Origin: Lutimaribacter_A marinistellae
GTDB lineage: Bacteria; Pseudomonadota; Alphaproteobacteria; Rhodobacterales; Rhodobacteraceae
Assembly: GCF_042648365.1 (NCBI RefSeq)
Contig: NZ_JBHRXI010000049.1
Location: 424,898 to 488,897, forward strand
Length of the DNA: 64,000 bases
Direction of reading: 5' to 3'
The position numbers and the translations under genes are program-made. Under the pieces are notes generated by a model. The model saw nothing but the letters and a program-made list of their open reading frames with translations, was not told where the DNA came from and made no database searches. Position 1 is the first letter of the stretch; every line of letters starts with the position of its first letter. Shown here piece after piece: positions 35,616-43,970 of the stretch.

Positions 35616-36641
35616 TCAGCCGAACATTTCGGCCAGGTCGACGGTAGAGCGCTCTCCGAGGTCGTCCTTGAATTCGGACAGGAACCGGTCGGTTGCCGCA
35701 CGTCCGGCATGACGCAGCCGGTCAAGAACAACCGGTGTCGGCACCAGCTTGGTCGCGACCGAGAGAGAGTTCATCAGGTCGTCATCGGCAATCATGTGAA
35801 CCAACACGCGGCTCATCTCCCCAGGTTTCAATTTGCCGGTATCCAGCAGGCGGCGAACGAAATTGATTGCCCGCAATTCGCGCAGCAGCGAGGAATTGAA
35901 ACTGATCTCGTTGATCCGGTTCTGGATCTGCTGGGAACTGCGCGGCACCTCATCCCGAACCAGCGGGTTGATGTTCACGATGACGACGTCATCCGGCAGG
36001 CCGACGTTGAAAAGCGGGAAAAGCGCCGGGTTACCGGTGTAACCGCCATCCCAATAGGCCTCCATCCTGTCGGTCTCGGGGTCGTAGATCTCAACCGCCT
36101 GAAAGAGGTTCGGCAGACAGGCAGAGGCCAGGATCGCATCGGTCGAGATTTCATCACCGGTAAAGACGCGGATCTTGCCCGACCGGACACAGGTCGCGCT
36201 GACGAACAGGCGCGGCCCCTGATCGGCGCAGACAGTGTCGTAATCGAAGGTGTCAACGACGGACCGCAGCGGGTTCTGGTAGAACGGACCGTAGGCATAG
36301 GGCGAGACCATGCGCGACCAGTTGTCGGCAATGGAAAAGGGCAGCGAATATTCGATGGCCTGGGCGACGGCCGCAGGTTCGAACCAACGCATCCAGCTGG
36401 CCAGGCGCATGTCACCGACCGCACCCATCCGGCTCCAGAGGCGGTCGAGTTCAGCCCGTGCACCGTCGCGGCCGCCGCGAACCATGCCCGCCTTGAACGC
36501 CGCGCCGTTCAACGCACCAGCCGACGTGCCGGTGATTCCGGCCACCTCAATGTCGTCTTCGTCCAGCAGCCTTTCGAGCACGCCCCAGGTAAATGCGCCA
36601 TGAGCGCCGCCGCCCTGAAGCGCCAGGTTGATCCGTTTCAC
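35616..36641 (-). CDS. Patatin-like phospholipase with DUF3734 tail
   Basis: 341 aa. Oxyanion loop GGGAHGAF (10-17), nucleophile elbow GTSAG with Ser40, and the catalytic Asp in DGGYTGNPALFP near 194. The C-terminal third (VNINPLVRDEVPRSSQQIQNRINEISFNSSLLRELRAI) matches the DUF3734 extension. It probably hydrolyses lipid esters. The start is a GTG with AAGGAG 8 bases upstream. It follows bdhA on the same strand, 75 bp away. This pairing is common in alphaproteobacteria and has led to suggestions of a link to storage-polyester turnover. Confidence 0.9.
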   Translation of the reverse strand: MKRINLALQGGGAHGAFTWGVLERLLDEDDIEVAGITGTSAGALNGAAFKAGMVRGGRDGARAELDRLWSRMGAVGDMRLASWMRWFEPAAVAQAIEYSLPFSIADNWSRMVSPYAYGPFYQNPLRSVVDTFDYDTVCADQGPRLFVSATCVRSGKIRVFTGDEISTDAILASACLPNLFQAVEIYDPETDRMEAYWDGGYTGNPALFPLFNVGLPDDVVIVNINPLVRDEVPRSSQQIQNRINEISFNSSLLRELRAINFVRRLLDTGKLKPGEMSRVLVHMIADDDLMNSLSVATKLVPTPVVLDRLRHAGRAATDRFLSEFKDDLGERSTVDLAEMFG

Positions 36642-36686
36642 CGCGACCGCTCCTTCATCTCGTGCAGAATGCAGAATGCCGTCGGT

Positions 36687-36707
36687 CGTGGGGGCAGCGC
36701 CCCCACG
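36687..36707. terminator. Perfect 9-bp hairpin between bdhA and the patatin gene
   Basis: CGTGGGGGC-AGC-GCCCCCACG lies 10 bp past the bdhA stop codon on the minus strand. There is no T tract, so it may be a weak or Rho-assisted terminator, or it may stabilise the bdhA 3' end while allowing some read-through into the patatin gene. Confidence 0.5.
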
Positions 36708-36716
36708 GCCGTTTCG

Positions 36717-37490
36717 TCAAAGCGCGGTCCAGCCGCCATCGACACTGATCGACGTGCCGGTTATCTGCGCCGCAGCGTCCGAGCAAAGGAACACCGCCGT
36801 CCCGCCCAGCTGTTCCACGGTGGCAAATTCCTTGGACGGCTGACGTTCGAGCATGACTTTCTCGATCACCTCGTCGCGGCCCATGTCGTATTTCTCCATC
36901 GTGTCGGGAATCTGCGCCTCGACCAGCGGCGTCAGAACATAGCCCGGGCAGATTGTGTTCGCCGTGATAGGCTCTCGCGCCGTTTCTAGCGCGACGACCT
37001 TGGTCATGCCGACGATACCGTGCTTTGCCGCCACGTAGGCGGATTTGTAGGGCGAGGCGGTCAGGCCATGCGCCGAGGCGATGTTGATCACCCGCCCCCA
37101 ACCAGCCTTGCGCATCATCGGCAAGGCGGCGGCGGTGGTATGAAAGGCCGAGTTGAGATTGATCGCGATGATGGCATCGTATTTTTCGGCAGGGAACTCG
37201 TCGATCGGCGCGACATGCTGGATGCCGGCATTGTTCACGAGGATATCGCAGGCCCCGGCCTGCTCGATCAGCGCGCGGCACTCTTCGCCCTTGGACATGT
37301 CGGCCTTGATGTAGCGCGCTTTCACGCCGAACTCGACCCCGATCTCTTCGGCCAGCTTGTGATCTTCCTCGCGGTCGGTGAAGGAGTTGAGCACCACATC
37401 GGCGCCCGCCCGCGCCAGTTCCCGCGCGACGCCCAGCCCGATACCTGAGTTCGATCCAGTGACCACGGCGGTCTTGCCCTTGAGTGACAT
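36717..37490 (-). CDS. bdhA: D-3-hydroxybutyrate dehydrogenase
   Basis: 257-aa short-chain dehydrogenase that interconverts 3-hydroxybutyrate and acetoacetate with NAD. The cofactor motif is TGSNSGIGLG (residues 11-20), then the NNAG motif (ILVNNAGIQHVAPIDEF), catalytic Ser (NIASAHGLTASP), and YVAAKHG with Tyr and Lys. The C-terminal GTSISVDGGWTAL is standard. The ATG at 37490 follows AAAGGA. It is part of polyhydroxybutyrate or ketone-body use, and pairs with the patatin gene downstream. Confidence 0.93.
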   Translation of the reverse strand: MSLKGKTAVVTGSNSGIGLGVARELARAGADVVLNSFTDREEDHKLAEEIGVEFGVKARYIKADMSKGEECRALIEQAGACDILVNNAGIQHVAPIDEFPAEKYDAIIAINLNSAFHTTAAALPMMRKAGWGRVINIASAHGLTASPYKSAYVAAKHGIVGMTKVVALETAREPITANTICPGYVLTPLVEAQIPDTMEKYDMGRDEVIEKVMLERQPSKEFATVEQLGGTAVFLCSDAAAQITGTSISVDGGWTAL

Positions 37491-37574
37491 GGAGAGTCCT
37501 TTCCAAATCTGCTTACCCGGCGCCACCCTGACATGCTGCACCTGCAAAGGGAACGCGAAAACCCGTCCTTGGAT

Positions 37575-37659
37575 CCAAGCGCTCCCGCCCCCTGCGGGGC
37601 CGCCCTTTCCGGGCGCCCTCCTCGGCGTTGGGCCGGGCCGCGCGCCATGCGGCGCGCGG
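37575..37659 (+). repeat. Three-hairpin GC-rich intergenic repeat, copy B
   Basis: The plus-strand counterpart of copy A at 20176-20258. The core (CGCTCCCGCC, CTGCGGG, CCGCCC, GGGCGC, CTCCTCGGCGTTGGGCCGGG) is nearly identical. The terminal stem is CCGCGCGCC-ATGC-GGCGCGCGG, different in sequence from copy A's but fully paired. It lies between the 5' end of bdhA and the terminator of the candidate small RNA. The interval 37491-37954 has no protein gene: it holds this repeat, about 100 unassigned bp, the small RNA, and the leader of the binding-protein gene. Confidence 0.75.
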
Positions 37660-37764
37660 TTGGGCGTTACATCGCGCGAAGAAACAGTCCACAAGACATG
37701 AAGCGGCGGGATGCCGCCGATCCACTGATGCCAGCGCTTGCGGACGACCCCGATACAGCGCACC

Positions 37765-37840
37765 AAAAAAAACGCCCGCACGAGGCGGGCGTTAAGTTAT
37801 TGAGGCAGGTTTCATACAGGCAAGAAACCTATCGAGCAGT
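37765..37840 (-). ncRNA. Candidate small RNA of about 76 nt
   Basis: The interval has a near-consensus promoter (37847-37875), a predicted start near 37840, a 7-bp stem-loop (AGGTTTC at 37830-37824 pairing with GAAACCT at 37813-37807, 10-base loop), a short unpaired stretch, and a textbook intrinsic terminator: AACGCCCGC-CTCGT-GCGGGCGTT followed by TTTTTT. No open frame with a ribosome site fits between promoter and terminator. The 10-base loop (TTGCCTGTAT) and the CCTGCC segment are candidate target-pairing sites. The RNA would run divergently from the peptide-binding-protein gene. I do not recognise an Rfam family. Confidence 0.6.
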
Positions 37841-37846
37841 GCATCC

Positions 37847-37875
37847 TTTATACGCAATTCCCTTGCGTCGTCCAA
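37847..37875 (-). promoter_or_regulatory. Sigma-70-type promoter of the candidate small RNA
   Basis: On the minus strand TTGGAC (37875-37870) and TATAAA (37852-37847) are separated by exactly 17 bp. This is the best promoter match I see in the window. The only nearby minus-strand gene is bdhA, beyond a strong terminator, so the promoter appears to serve the short RNA alone. Confidence 0.6.
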
Positions 37876-37954
37876 GCTAAAAGTTTGAAAAGACTTCGAT
37901 CCGTGATAGCCATCGGACCCAACAAAACAAGGCCAGAGCAGGATTGTTGCCAAA

Positions 37955-39772
37955 GTGCGACCCGATTTTTTCCGCTATCTTCGACCCGTTTTCGCCGTCG
38001 CTGCGCTGATTTCCGCTCCTTTGTCGGCGCAGGGAGAATCAGCGCATGGCATAGCTATGTATGGCAACCCGGCCTTGCCACCGGATTTTGTGTCCTTGCC
38101 CTATGCCAACCCGGACGCGCCGAAAGGCGGGCGCGTGGTGTTCGGAAACACCGGAGGTTTCGACAGCCTGAACCCGTTCACACAAAAAGGCACGCACCCC
38201 TGGCAGTTGAGATTTCTGTCTCATGAGAGCCTTATGGGCCGTTCCTGGGACGAACCCTTCTCGCTTTACGGTCTTTTGGCCGAATCGGTCGAGGCCGCGC
38301 CGGACCGGTCCTGGGTCGAATTCACCCTGCGGGAAGAGGCCCGATTCTCCGATGGCAGCCCGGTTACGGTGGAGGATGTCATCTGGTCCTACGAGATGCT
38401 GGGGACCGAGGGGCATCTGCGCTATCGCGGATTGTGGGGCCAGATCGATGCCATCGAGCAGACCGGCCCGCGCAGCCTGCGGATCACTTTTGCCGAGACA
38501 GATCGCGAACTGGCCCTGATCGCCGGGATGCGCCCGATCCTCAACAAGGCGCAGTGGGAAGGCAAGGATTTCGCCAACGCCCCCCTGTCCGAGATTCCCA
38601 TGGGCAGCGGGCCATATGTCGTCACGGATTACGAGGCGGGTCGTTTCGTGACGCTGACACGCAATCCGGACTACTGGGGCGATGATATCCCCTTTCGGCG
38701 CGGAACGATGAATTTCGACGAAATCCGCATCGAGTTCTACGGCGATCAGACGGTCCTGTTCGAAGCTTTCAAGGCAGGCGAGTTGACCGCGATCCGCGAG
38801 TTCAACGCCGAGAAATGGGTTACTCAGTATGACTTTCCAGCAGTGACACGGGGCGATGTCATCAAAACCGAAATTCCGCATGCCAAACCATCAGGCATGA
38901 CGGGCTTCGTGATGAACACGCGCCGCGCGCCGTTCGACGACTGGCGCGTACGCGAGGCGATGCTGCTGGCCTTCAACTTCGAATTCATCAACGACACGGT
39001 CACGGGCGGGGCGCAGCCGCGCATCACATCGTATTTCTCGGGCTCGGAGCTGGCGATGCGTCCGGGACCGGCCGAAGGGCGTGTGCTCGAATACCTCACG
39101 CCTTATGCCGACACGCTGCCGCCCGGAGCGCTGGAGGGGTACGCCCTGCCGCAAAGCGATGGAACCGCGCGCAACCGGTCCAACCTGCGCCGTGCCACTG
39201 CCCTGCTGGCCGAGGCCGGATGGCAGGTAGAGGCGGGAGAGCTGCGCAACGCCAAGGGGGAGCCGTTTCGCTTCACCGTCCTGCTGCGACAGGGCGATAC
39301 CGACATGCAGACCGTCATGGAGATATATTCCCGGGCGCTGGACCGTTTGGGTATCACCACCGGGATCGAGAAGGTCGACGATGCGCAATATACCGGACGG
39401 CTGGCCGAGCTTGATTTCGACATGACGCCTTTTCGCAGGGCGCTTTCGCTCTCTCCGGGCAACGAGCAGCGGCTCTATTGGGGAAGCGAGGTCGCGGATG
39501 CACCGGGGACGCGCAACCTCATGGGTATGGCGCAACCGGCGGCGGATGCGCTAATCGACGCGATGCTGACGACCGAGGATCGCGACGAGTTCATTGCGGC
39601 GACCCGTGCGCTCGACCGGGTGCTGACGGCGGGGCGCTACGTGATACCGATCTGGAATTTCGATGTCGGCAGGATCGCACATGCCAAGGAACTGAAGTTT
39701 CCCGAAACGCTGCCGATCTATGGCGATGGGCCGCAATACATGCCCGATGTCTGGTGGTACGAGGAAGACTAG
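37955..39772 (+). CDS. Periplasmic oligopeptide-type solute-binding protein (family 5, YejA-like)
   Basis: 605 aa. A signal peptide (about 1-25, AALISAPLSAQG) precedes a family 5 extracellular binding protein: HGIAMYGNPALPPDFVSLPYANPDAPKGG is typical of the YejA branch, as are TFAETDRELALIAGMRPILNKAQW and PFDDWRVREAMLLAFNFEF. It would deliver peptides to an ABC importer, but no permease genes follow, so it acts with a remote transporter. The start is GTG at 37955. It converges with the XRE-cupin gene at 39776. Confidence 0.9.
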   Translation: MRPDFFRYLRPVFAVAALISAPLSAQGESAHGIAMYGNPALPPDFVSLPYANPDAPKGGRVVFGNTGGFDSLNPFTQKGTHPWQLRFLSHESLMGRSWDEPFSLYGLLAESVEAAPDRSWVEFTLREEARFSDGSPVTVEDVIWSYEMLGTEGHLRYRGLWGQIDAIEQTGPRSLRITFAETDRELALIAGMRPILNKAQWEGKDFANAPLSEIPMGSGPYVVTDYEAGRFVTLTRNPDYWGDDIPFRRGTMNFDEIRIEFYGDQTVLFEAFKAGELTAIREFNAEKWVTQYDFPAVTRGDVIKTEIPHAKPSGMTGFVMNTRRAPFDDWRVREAMLLAFNFEFINDTVTGGAQPRITSYFSGSELAMRPGPAEGRVLEYLTPYADTLPPGALEGYALPQSDGTARNRSNLRRATALLAEAGWQVEAGELRNAKGEPFRFTVLLRQGDTDMQTVMEIYSRALDRLGITTGIEKVDDAQYTGRLAELDFDMTPFRRALSLSPGNEQRLYWGSEVADAPGTRNLMGMAQPAADALIDAMLTTEDRDEFIAATRALDRVLTAGRYVIPIWNFDVGRIAHAKELKFPETLPIYGDGPQYMPDVWWYEED

Positions 39773-39775
39773 TCG

Positions 39776-40399
39776 TCAGACCAAAGAGGTCACCCAGAGG
39801 ATCGTGGCATCCTCGGGGCTGACCGACACGACATTATGCCCCATGGTGCCATCGTAATAGGCGCTGTCGCCGCGGCGCATCTCGATCGGTTCGTAGAACT
39901 CGGTATAGAGCGTGATGACGCCGGTGAGGACGTACAGGAACTCTTCACCGTCATGGCGCACCCAACCGTCGAACTCTTCCATGGACCGCGCACGTACGCG
40001 GGCGCGATAGGGAAGCATCCGCTTCTTGCTCAGCGTTTCGGCAAGCAACTCGTGTTCATACGTGGCGGTCGCATGCGCCGTACCCTCGCCCGATTTCGTG
40101 ACCGAGAGCCGGCCGTTGATCTGGTCCTTCTGCGGCGGCGTGAACAGCTGGGGCACCGAGATCTGCAAACCGACGGCCAGTTTCTTGAGTGCATCATAGG
40201 TGGGCGACATCTGCCCGTTCTCGATCTTGCTCAGCGTCGAGCGTGCGAGCCCGGCCTGGCTGGCGGCCTGTTCCAGGGTCCAGTCGCGCGCCTTGCGCAG
40301 CTCGCGCACGCGCGCGCCAAGGTCGAGGGGCTCGGCCTCGATTTCCGCACCGCTGTCACGGGCAACGCGGATGATGGATCTGGGGTCTCTGTCGCTCAT
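39776..40399 (-). CDS. XRE-family transcriptional regulator with cupin sensor domain
   Basis: 207 aa. A helix-turn-helix domain (about 27-80; LGARVRELRKARDWTLEQAASQAGLARSTLSKIENGQMSP) is followed by a cupin_2 domain (about 105-205; HDGEEFLYVLTGVI...GDSAYYDGTMGHNVVS) that would bind a small ligand. Such regulators often control polyamine, amino-acid or aromatic catabolism. It is divergent from the acyl-CoA ligase gene with only 66 bp between starts, so it may control that operon as well as itself. Confidence 0.9.
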   Translation of the reverse strand: MSDRDPRSIIRVARDSGAEIEAEPLDLGARVRELRKARDWTLEQAASQAGLARSTLSKIENGQMSPTYDALKKLAVGLQISVPQLFTPPQKDQINGRLSVTKSGEGTAHATATYEHELLAETLSKKRMLPYRARVRARSMEEFDGWVRHDGEEFLYVLTGVITLYTEFYEPIEMRRGDSAYYDGTMGHNVVSVSPEDATILWVTSLV

Positions 40400-40465
40400 G
40401 ACCAGTGTCTATAGGGTGCGCCCGCGGCGCTTGCAACGCAGAGCGGCGCGCGCTAGCCAAACACG

Positions 40466-41980
40466 ATGATATCCGTATTCGATCAGGGGCCGCCAACGCC
40501 CTGCCCCGCGCCCTTCAACCTTGCGGCCCATGTGATGCGCCACGCACGCGACCGCGGCGACAAGATCGCGCTGTCAGTTCTGGGTCGCGATGGCGTACAG
40601 GACTGGACCTATGCTGCCCTCGAGGAGGCGATCCTCGGCACCGCGACCGGTTTGCTGAAGATTGGACTTGTCCCCGGGCAGATCGTTTTGATGCGGTTGG
40701 GCAACTCGGTGGAGTTTCCCATTGCCTATCTCGGCGCAATAGCGGCAGGCCTCGTGCCGGTGCCGACCTCATCCCAGCTGACCGAGCCTGAAACCGCCAG
40801 GATCATCGCCGAGCTTTCGCCCGCCGCGGTGCTGCGCGACCCGGCCGTGGCCTGTGCCGACCATCCCCGGCAGATCAGCCTCGAGGAACTTTCGGCCATG
40901 CGTACTTTGCCGCCTGCCACCTATGCGATGGGCGATCCCGAGCGAATGGCCTATGTCGTCTATACCTCGGGCACGTCGGGCAAACAGCGCGCCGTCGCGC
41001 ATGCCCACAGGGCGATCTGGGCACGGCAGATGATGGTCGATGGCTGGTACGGGCTGACCGGCGAGGACCGGCTGTGCCATGCCGGCGCCTTCAACTGGAC
41101 CTATACGCTGGGCACGGGGCTGATGGATCCCTGGACCATCGGTGCGACCGCGCTTGTCCCGCAACCGGGCACCGATCCGGCCCGGCTTGCCGACCTGCTA
41201 CGCGAGCATCGCGCCACCATCTTCGCAGCAGCGCCTGGTGTGTATCGCCAGATGCTTGCCCGCGCAGACAGCCTGCATTTGTCTGACCTGCGCCATGGAT
41301 TGAGCGCAGGCGAGAAACTGTCGCGTTCGCTGCACGAAAACTGGGTGGCGCGCACCGGCACCGAGCTTTACGAGGCCTACGGGATGTCGGAATGCTCCAC
41401 CTTCATATCCTCCAGCCCGGCCCACCCGGCGCGGGGAGAGGCGTTGGGCCGACCGCAACCGGGGCGCCGCGTCGCGATCATCGGCACGGATGGCCCGGTG
41501 CCGCAGGGCGCCGAGGGCACTATCGCGATCCACCGGTCCGACCCCGGCCTGATGCTGACCTACCTCAACGCGCCCGAAGAGGCCGAGGCACGGATGCAGG
41601 GCGACTGGTTCCTGACCGGCGACCAGGGTGCGATGGCCGTGGATGGCGAGATCACTTTTCTGGGCCGCGACGACGACATGATGAACGCGGGCGGGTTCCG
41701 CGTATCACCCGTCGAGGTCGAAGAGGTGCTGGCCCGCTATCCGGGAATCTCACAAGCAGGCGTGGCCTCGGTCGAGGTCAAGACCGACACTTTCGTGATC
41801 GCCGCCTTCTATACCGGGCCGGAAAAACTGGACGAAGACGGCCTGCGTGCCTATGTCGGCGCGAACCTCGCGCGCTACAAGCAACCGCGCGCCTTCATAC
41901 ACCTGCCTGCCCTGCCGACGGGTGGGAACGGAAAACTCCTGCGCCGGGCGCTGCCGGCCTATTTCGAGGCGACCGCATGA
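40466..41980 (+). CDS. Acyl/aryl-CoA ligase (AMP-dependent synthetase)
   Basis: 504-aa adenylate-forming enzyme. P-loop YTSGTSGKQRAVAHAHRA, then YEAYGMSE, the hinge region FLTGDQGAM...FLGRDDDMMNAGGFRVSP and the C-terminal catalytic lysine in GGNGKLLRRAL. The acid substrate is unresolved; the closest look is to benzoate-CoA or short-chain acid ligases. The ribosome site is weak. It overlaps the FrnE-like gene by 4 bp, and the Bcr/CflA exporter follows, suggesting a small operon. Confidence 0.88.
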   Translation: MISVFDQGPPTPCPAPFNLAAHVMRHARDRGDKIALSVLGRDGVQDWTYAALEEAILGTATGLLKIGLVPGQIVLMRLGNSVEFPIAYLGAIAAGLVPVPTSSQLTEPETARIIAELSPAAVLRDPAVACADHPRQISLEELSAMRTLPPATYAMGDPERMAYVVYTSGTSGKQRAVAHAHRAIWARQMMVDGWYGLTGEDRLCHAGAFNWTYTLGTGLMDPWTIGATALVPQPGTDPARLADLLREHRATIFAAAPGVYRQMLARADSLHLSDLRHGLSAGEKLSRSLHENWVARTGTELYEAYGMSECSTFISSSPAHPARGEALGRPQPGRRVAIIGTDGPVPQGAEGTIAIHRSDPGLMLTYLNAPEEAEARMQGDWFLTGDQGAMAVDGEITFLGRDDDMMNAGGFRVSPVEVEEVLARYPGISQAGVASVEVKTDTFVIAAFYTGPEKLDEDGLRAYVGANLARYKQPRAFIHLPALPTGGNGKLLRRALPAYFEATA

Positions 41981-42636
41981 CCCAGACCGTCAAGCTCGAT
42001 ATCCTGTCTGACCCGATCTGCCCGTGGTGCTACATCGGCAAGACACATCTGGACACGGCGCTTGCTTCGATCCCGGATCACCCGTTTTCGATCGAATGGC
42101 ATCCGTTCCAGCTCAACCCCGACATGCCTGCGGACGGCATGGACCGTCGGGCCTATCTCGAGGCGAAGTTCGGCGGGCGGGAAGGTGCGGCACGCGCTTA
42201 TGCACCCATCGTGGAACATGCTGAAAAGGCTGGGCTGTCCATTGCATTCGACCGGATGGAACGCACGCCCAACACGCTTGACGCGCATCGCCTGATCCAC
42301 TGGGCCGGCATCGAGGGCAAGCAGACCGAGGCTGTCGACGCATTGTTCGAGGCTTACTTTGTCGAGGGGCGCGATATCGGTAATCACGAGGTGCTGGCCG
42401 ACATCGCCGACGCCATCGGCATGGATGCAGCGGTCGTTCTGAAACTGCTGGCCTCGGATGCCGACCGCGACGCGATAGCTGACCGCGACGCGCATTCGCG
42501 AAAGATGGGCGTGACATCGGTTCCGACCTTCATCGTCGCCAACCAGCATGCCGTTCCGGGGGCGCAACAACCCGAATTGTGGGAGAAGGTGATCCGCGAG
42601 ATCATGTCTCAAATTGAGGGCAACTCGGCAGAATAG
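41977..42636 (+). CDS. FrnE/DsbA-family thiol oxidoreductase
   Basis: 219-aa thioredoxin-fold protein of the DsbA/FrnE (2-hydroxychromene-2-carboxylate isomerase-like) group. SDPICPWCYIGK holds the CPWC redox motif at residues 15-18. There is no signal peptide, so it acts in the cytoplasm. MGVTSVPTFIVANQHAVPGAQ supplies the cis-Pro loop. FrnE proteins serve in polyketide metabolism or oxidative-stress resistance. It is translationally coupled to the acyl-CoA ligase. Confidence 0.9.
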   Translation: MTQTVKLDILSDPICPWCYIGKTHLDTALASIPDHPFSIEWHPFQLNPDMPADGMDRRAYLEAKFGGREGAARAYAPIVEHAEKAGLSIAFDRMERTPNTLDAHRLIHWAGIEGKQTEAVDALFEAYFVEGRDIGNHEVLADIADAIGMDAAVVLKLLASDADRDAIADRDAHSRKMGVTSVPTFIVANQHAVPGAQQPELWEKVIREIMSQIEGNSAE

Positions 42637-42711
42637 CACAGATTTCTGTGCGAATTTGCGACTGGTTCCGCCCGGCCCTGCGTGATAGCGCAATCCGGTA
42701 AGGAGCCCTCC

Positions 42712-43917
42712 ATGGAAAACCGAATGTCCCGCCCCGAATTCATCGCCCTCACGGCGATGATGTTCGCAACCATCGCGTTTTCCATCGACGCGATGCTGCC
42801 TGCCCTGCCCGAGATCGGCTCGGAACTCAGCCCCGATGACATCAACCGGGCGCAGCTGATCCTGACCTCTTTCGTTCTTGGCATGGGGCTGGGTACGTTC
42901 TTCACCGGCCCGCTGTCGGACACGTTCGGGCGCAAGCCTGTTATCTATGGCGGTGCATTCGTTTACATCGCGGCGTCGGTCGTTGCCTGGGCAAGCTCCT
43001 CGCTGGAACTGGTGCTGGCCGCACGCGTGGCGCAGGGCCTTGGCGCTGCCGGACCGCGCGTCGTGGCGATGGCGGTTGTGCGCGACCTCTATGCCGGCCG
43101 CCAGATGGCGCGGATCGTGTCGATCGCGATGATGATCTTCACCCTTGTTCCAGCAATCGCGCCCTTGATGGGTGCGGGCATCATCGCCTTGACAGACTGG
43201 CGCGGGATCTTTGCGGCCTTCATCCTCTTCTCGCTTCTTACCGTGGTCTGGATGGGGCTGCGCCTGCCTGAATCCCTGCCGCCGGAAAACCGGCGTCCGT
43301 TCCGCCTGCCGCTGTTGCTGGCGGCCCTGCGCGAGATGTTTGCGCATCCCACCGTGCGCCTTTCGATCCTGGTTCAGACGCTGTGCATGGGGGTTCTGTT
43401 TACCATGCTCACGATGGTGCAGCCGATCTATGACGTGATCTATGATCGGGCCGAGAGTTTTCCGGCGTGGTTCGGCCTGATCGCCATCATCTCGGGGTCA
43501 GCCAGCCTTCTCAATGCAGCGCTGGTGGTGCGGCTTGGAATGCGGCGCATGGTGACCTGGACCCTCGGCGCACAGATTGCGATCAGCGGCGCAATGCTTA
43601 GCCTCACCCTGCTGCCTGGCGGGGTCAGTTTCGGGCTGTTCCTGATGTGGCAGGCAACCGTCTTTTTCATGGCTGGCATGACCCTCGGCAACCTGAACGC
43701 GATCGCGATGGAACCGATGGGCCACATCGCGGGCATGGCAGCTTCGGTCATAGGGGCGGTGGCAACCGTTCTTGCCGCAGCCATCGCGGCGCCGGTCGGG
43801 CTTCTGTTCGATGGCTCACTGCTGCCGCTGGCCGCCGGTATCTTTGTCATGGTGACGCTCGGCTTTGGCCTGATGCTGCACATGGGTCGGGTAGAACAGC
43901 AGCAACTGCCCGCCTGA
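42712..43917 (+). CDS. Bcr/CflA-family multidrug efflux MFS transporter
   Basis: 401 aa with about 12 membrane helices. The N-terminal SIDAMLPALPEI and GPLSDTFGRKPVIYGG, and the motif RIVSIAMMIFTLVPAIAPLMGAGI, are diagnostic of the drug:H+ antiporter-1 Bcr/CflA group. Substrates (bicyclomycin, chloramphenicol or sulfonamide types in relatives) are not predictable here. AAGGAG precedes the ATG at 42712. It is 75 bp after the FrnE-like gene and 53 bp before the TPR protein. Confidence 0.9.
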   Translation: MENRMSRPEFIALTAMMFATIAFSIDAMLPALPEIGSELSPDDINRAQLILTSFVLGMGLGTFFTGPLSDTFGRKPVIYGGAFVYIAASVVAWASSSLELVLAARVAQGLGAAGPRVVAMAVVRDLYAGRQMARIVSIAMMIFTLVPAIAPLMGAGIIALTDWRGIFAAFILFSLLTVVWMGLRLPESLPPENRRPFRLPLLLAALREMFAHPTVRLSILVQTLCMGVLFTMLTMVQPIYDVIYDRAESFPAWFGLIAIISGSASLLNAALVVRLGMRRMVTWTLGAQIAISGAMLSLTLLPGGVSFGLFLMWQATVFFMAGMTLGNLNAIAMEPMGHIAGMAASVIGAVATVLAAAIAAPVGLLFDGSLLPLAAGIFVMVTLGFGLMLHMGRVEQQQLPA

Positions 43918-43970
43918 CTGTCACCCTCGCGCGGAATCTGGTAGCATTCCACCGACAGGGAGGGCATCCG

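Noticed and set aside
36371..36390. A tRNA-like GGTTCGAACC element
   Set aside because: It lies inside the patatin coding sequence, with no acceptor or anticodon stems around it.
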